Source: Actinomycetota bacterium
GTDB taxonomy: Bacteria > Actinomycetota > Actinomycetes > Nanopelagicales > Nanopelagicaceae
Assembly: GCA_009701085.1 (NCBI GenBank)
Contig: WLKV01000020.1
Span: forward strand, 1 to 8,653
Direction of reading: 5' to 3'
Length of the DNA stretch: 8,653 nt
In this document: one piece after another, positions 5,774-8,653 of the stretch
Layout: the number at the start of each line of letters is the position of its first letter
Numbering within the stretch: the stretch's first letter is position 1
Program-made: the position numbers and the translations under genes
The notes under the pieces: generated by a model
The model's database searches: none
Told to the model about the DNA's origin: nothing
Seen by the model: the letters and a program-made list of their open reading frames with translations, nothing else

Positions 5774-6259
5774 ATGATCTTCGACGTTGTTGTTGAAATC
5801 CCCGCAGGTTCTCGTAATAAGTACGAGATCAATCACGACACTCATGAAGTTCGCCTCGACCGCATGCTCTTTACTGCGACTCGCTTCCCTCACGACTACG
5901 GCTTTGTAAAGAACACTCTCTCCAACGATGGCGATCCACTCGATGCCTTGATTATGTTGGATGAGCCAACATTTCCTGGCTGCGTAGTTTCTTGCCGCGT
6001 TATTGGAATGTTCCGAATGACCGATGAAAAGGGCGGCGACGACAAGCTACTCTGCGTAGCAGCTGGCGATATTCGCAAGAATAACCTCAAAGATTTGTCA
6101 GATGTTCCTTCATACGAGCTCGATGAAATTAAGCACTTCTTCGAGGTCTACAAGACTCTCGAACCAGGTAAAGAAGTACACGGTGGCGACTGGGTTGGCC
6201 ACGATGCAGCAGAACTGGAGATTCAAGCTTCATACGCACGTTATAAGGAGACCAATTAA
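5774..6259 (+). CDS. ppa: Inorganic pyrophosphatase, family I
   Basis: Cytoplasmic Mg-dependent enzyme hydrolysing pyrophosphate to two phosphates, pulling nucleic acid and other biosyntheses forward. The 161 residues match the short actinobacterial form. Active-site residues are in place: Lys16 and Glu18 in SRNKYE, Arg30 in RLDR, Tyr42 in PHDYGF, the signature DGDPLD with metal-binding Asp52, Asp54 and Asp57, then Asp84, Asp89 and Lys91 in TDEKGGDDK, and the C-terminal HFFEVYKTLEPGK. The start at 5774 (MIFDVVVEIP) is where homologues begin. The frame stays open further upstream, but that extension runs through tRNA-His and is not coding. The stop is 2 nt before amt, and the amt ribosome binding site lies inside the last codons, so the two are probably cotranscribed. 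Confidence 0.95.
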   Translation: MIFDVVVEIPAGSRNKYEINHDTHEVRLDRMLFTATRFPHDYGFVKNTLSNDGDPLDALIMLDEPTFPGCVVSCRVIGMFRMTDEKGGDDKLLCVAAGDIRKNNLKDLSDVPSYELDEIKHFFEVYKTLEPGKEVHGGDWVGHDAAELEIQASYARYKETN

Positions 6260-6261
6260 CA

Positions 6262-7530
6262 ATGCAGGCAATCAATAGCGGCGATACAGCCTGGGTCTTA
6301 GCAAGCGCAGCACTCGTACTCTTTATGACGCCAGGCCTGGCAATCTTTTATGGCGGAATGGTCCGTGCAAAGTCAGCGCTCAACATGATGATGATGTCAT
6401 TTGCGGCCATGGGTGTCACAACAATTATCTGGGTTCTCTACGGTTACTCACTCGCCTTCGGAAAATCCAATGGCGGCTTTATCGGCAGCTTCGACCACTT
6501 GGGTCTCTCATCAACTCTTGATCAAGTAACTGGCCCCGAAGGACATCAAATCCCTGTTCTTGCCTTTGCTATGTTCCAATTAACTTTCGCAATCATCACC
6601 GTTGCACTTCTTTCTGGTGCAATCGCAGACCGCGCGAAGTACGGATCATGGGTTCTCTTCGTTGGCGTGTGGATCACTCTCGTTTATCTTCCTGTTGCTC
6701 ACTGGGCATTTGCTGCGCAGAGCGGTGAAGGCGGATGGATCATCGACAAGCTCAAGGCTCTCGACTTTGCCGGCGGAACTGTTGTTGAAATTAACTCAGG
6801 TGCAGCAGCTCTTGCACTTGCACTTGTTCTCGGAAAGCGCGATGGATTTAAGCGCGATCCAATGCGTCCGCACAATATGCCGCTCGTACTTCTCGGCGCC
6901 GGAATGCTCTGGTTCGGATGGTTTGGATTTAACGCAGGTTCAGCGCTATCTGCAGGCTCTCTTGCTGCGACAGCGATGATTAATACTCAAATCGCAACAG
7001 CTGCTGCTGCGATGACATGGGTTGCTTATGAAAAGAAGCGCGACGGAAAAGCCACCACTCTCGGTGTTGCATCAGGTGCTGTAGCTGGCGCTGTGGCAAT
7101 TACACCTGCCTGCGGATACCTCAACCCTCTCGGTGCTCTCATCCTCGGACTCATTGCCGGTGTTGTCTCTGCATGGGCCGTGACACGCAAATATAAGTTT
7201 GGATACGACGATTCACTCGACGTTGTCGGAGTTCACGGAGTCGGCGGAATTCTTGGCATGATCGCCATCGGACTTATTGCAACAGTCACTGCAAATGAAG
7301 CTGGCGCAAATGGCCTCTTCTTTAACGGTGGAACAACTCAGCTCAACCGTCAGCTCATTGCAATCGTTGCTGTTGCTCTCTTCTCATTTGCCGCAACATG
7401 GCTTATCGCCACCGTTATCCAGAAGACAATCGGATTCCGCGTCTACCGCGATGACGAGCTCACCGGCTTGGATACAACGTTCCACGCAGAATCTGCATAC
7501 GACATCACCGGAAATTCAAACCGCTACTAA
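6262..7530 (+). CDS. amt: Ammonium transporter Amt/MEP family, with Glu in place of the first pore His
   Basis: Inner-membrane channel-like carrier taking up ammonium; the family forms trimers with 11 membrane segments. The 422 residues start MQAINSGDTAWVLASAALVLFMTPGLAIFYGG, directly at the first segment with no signal peptide. Seen features: Phe107 gate in FQLTFAIITVALLSGAIADR, recruiting-site Asp168 in LDFAGG, GWFGFNAGSA (219-229, second Phe gate and Ser227), the second pore His325 in GVHGVGG, and a C-terminal tail (391-422, GFRVYRDDELTGLDTTFHAESAYD) of the type that contacts GlnK. Two departures stand out. The twin-His position equivalent to E. coli His168 is Glu176 (VVEINSG), and the position of Trp148 appears to be Phe150. 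AAGGAG lies 11 nt before the ATG. The stop overlaps the glnK ribosome binding site. Ammonium transport is strongly expected; the selectivity mechanism may differ. Confidence 0.95.
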   Translation: MQAINSGDTAWVLASAALVLFMTPGLAIFYGGMVRAKSALNMMMMSFAAMGVTTIIWVLYGYSLAFGKSNGGFIGSFDHLGLSSTLDQVTGPEGHQIPVLAFAMFQLTFAIITVALLSGAIADRAKYGSWVLFVGVWITLVYLPVAHWAFAAQSGEGGWIIDKLKALDFAGGTVVEINSGAAALALALVLGKRDGFKRDPMRPHNMPLVLLGAGMLWFGWFGFNAGSALSAGSLAATAMINTQIATAAAAMTWVAYEKKRDGKATTLGVASGAVAGAVAITPACGYLNPLGALILGLIAGVVSAWAVTRKYKFGYDDSLDVVGVHGVGGILGMIAIGLIATVTANEAGANGLFFNGGTTQLNRQLIAIVAVALFSFAATWLIATVIQKTIGFRVYRDDELTGLDTTFHAESAYDITGNSNRY

Positions 7531-7886
<356 letters not shown>

Positions 7887-7888
<2 letters not shown>

Positions 7889-8653
7889 GACACAGTCTCT
7901 TAAAACCCAAAGTTGGGCCACACCTGCTTCACAAGAAATCATCACCCGTATCGCCTCTCAAGTCGATACAAAGTCAGGTGCTGATGTTCAGAAGTGGATC
8001 GAAGAGCTAGCGCAAGAGAATCATCGTCTTCACGATATTGAAGGAATCAATCTCAACCCCGCAACAAATATTCTCAATCCTCGCGCCGAAAAACTCCTTG
8101 CATCCGGAATGGGTTCGCGAGCTTCTCTTGGCCATCCAGGAGATAAGTATGAAACTGGTTTAGGTGCAATCGAGCAGATTGAAATCATTACCCAAGAACT
8201 TGCCTGCGAAGTATTTGGATCAACGTATGCAGAATTCCGCGTCCCATCGGGTGCAATTGCAAACCTATATGCATTTATGGCCACCACCGAACCTGGCGAC
8301 ACCATCATCGCTCCCCCAGCAACTATCGGTGGCCACGTTACTCACCACAAAGGCGGATCTGCAGGTCTCTATCGACTCAAGACAATTTCAGCACCTGTCG
8401 ATGAAACTGGCTACACAATCGATATCGATGCCTTAAGAAAACTTGCTCACGAAGTAAAGCCACAACTCATCACTGTGGGTGGATCTCTCAATCTCTTCCA
8501 TCACCCGATTGCGAAGGTGCGCGAGATTGCTGACGAAGTCGGCGCAAAGGTTCTCTTCGATGCGGCGCACTTGTGCGGAATGATCGCCGGAAAGGTCTGG
8601 CCACAACCACTTGTTGAAGGCGCGCATTTGATGACCTTCTCTACATATAAGTC
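7887..8653 (+). CDS. PLP-dependent enzyme of the serine hydroxymethyltransferase fold, divergent, cut by window edge
   Basis: The 255 complete codons are homologous to the large domain of GlyA but are not a standard GlyA. Shared landmarks: GHPGDKYETG (82-91), FRVPSGAIAN (117-126), EPGDTIIAPP (135-144), GGHVTHH with PLP-stacking His150, EVKPQLITVGGS, REIADEVGAKVLFDAAH with PLP-ring Asp225 and His228, and STYK ending in Lys255, the expected Schiff-base lysine, as the last full codon. The canonical residues Tyr55, Glu57 and Tyr65 of E. coli GlyA align with Ala79, Leu81 and Glu89, so folate-dependent serine/glycine exchange is doubtful; an aldolase, other hydroxymethyltransferase or related lyase is possible. 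I cannot name the substrate. The start follows glnK by 8 nt without a ribosome binding site. It may be cotranscribed with amt-glnK or start leaderless from the palindrome. Confidence 0.85.

Noticed and set aside
6602..6979. Plus-strand 125-codon frame inside amt
   Set aside because: It is an out-of-frame shadow of amt, a fully conserved transporter; its translation looks like no protein family.

Overview
The window looks like chromosome of a streamlined actinobacterium with moderate GC (close to half by eye). The evidence is an actinobacterial type PstA with two extra N-terminal membrane segments, an actinobacterial type inorganic pyrophosphatase, Pho boxes built from 11-nt GTTCACC-like direct repeats, several genes that look leaderless (TANNNT hexamers 7-8 nt before the ATG), and very short intergenic gaps. 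A freshwater acI/Nanopelagicales-like lineage would fit, but that is inference from style, not proof. I see no mobile elements, no CRISPR and no degraded genes.

Layout. Bases 1-515 (minus) hold the first 171 codons of an ABC-F protein of the EttA type, cut by the window edge. A divergent tRNA-Arg(TCT) follows at 581-657, then a strong terminator hairpin (664-700) shared with the convergent pst genes. Bases 723-4930 (minus) carry the high-affinity phosphate transporter in transcription order pstC, pstA, pstB, then a 119-142 nt gap and pstS. Both pstC and pstS are preceded by phased Pho-box repeats, so the binding protein seems to have its own phosphate-controlled promoter in addition to the permease operon. 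From 5040 everything runs on the plus strand: orn (oligoribonuclease), tRNA-His, ppa (inorganic pyrophosphatase), amt (ammonium transporter), glnK (PII signal protein), and a PLP enzyme of the serine hydroxymethyltransferase fold that runs off the end.

How the genes work together. The left half is a phosphate uptake module (binding protein, two permeases, ATPase). orn and ppa recycle short RNA and pyrophosphate, and so also bear on nucleotide and phosphate economy. amt and glnK form the usual ammonium uptake and PII pair, translated in close coupling with ppa. The window is thus mainly a P and N nutrient cluster with two tRNAs.

Most unusual points: (1) the Amt has Glu (residue 176) where the first histidine of the conserved twin-His pore is expected, and Phe for the S1-site Trp; (2) the terminal SHMT-fold enzyme lacks all three canonical catalytic residues (Tyr55, Glu57, Tyr65 of E. 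coli GlyA); (3) two well-phased Pho boxes were found by eye; (4) a 21-bp near-perfect palindrome spans the glnK stop and the next start codon; (5) PstS has no lipobox cysteine. I did not find a wholly new multi-gene system; the genes are recognisable families with a few notable departures.
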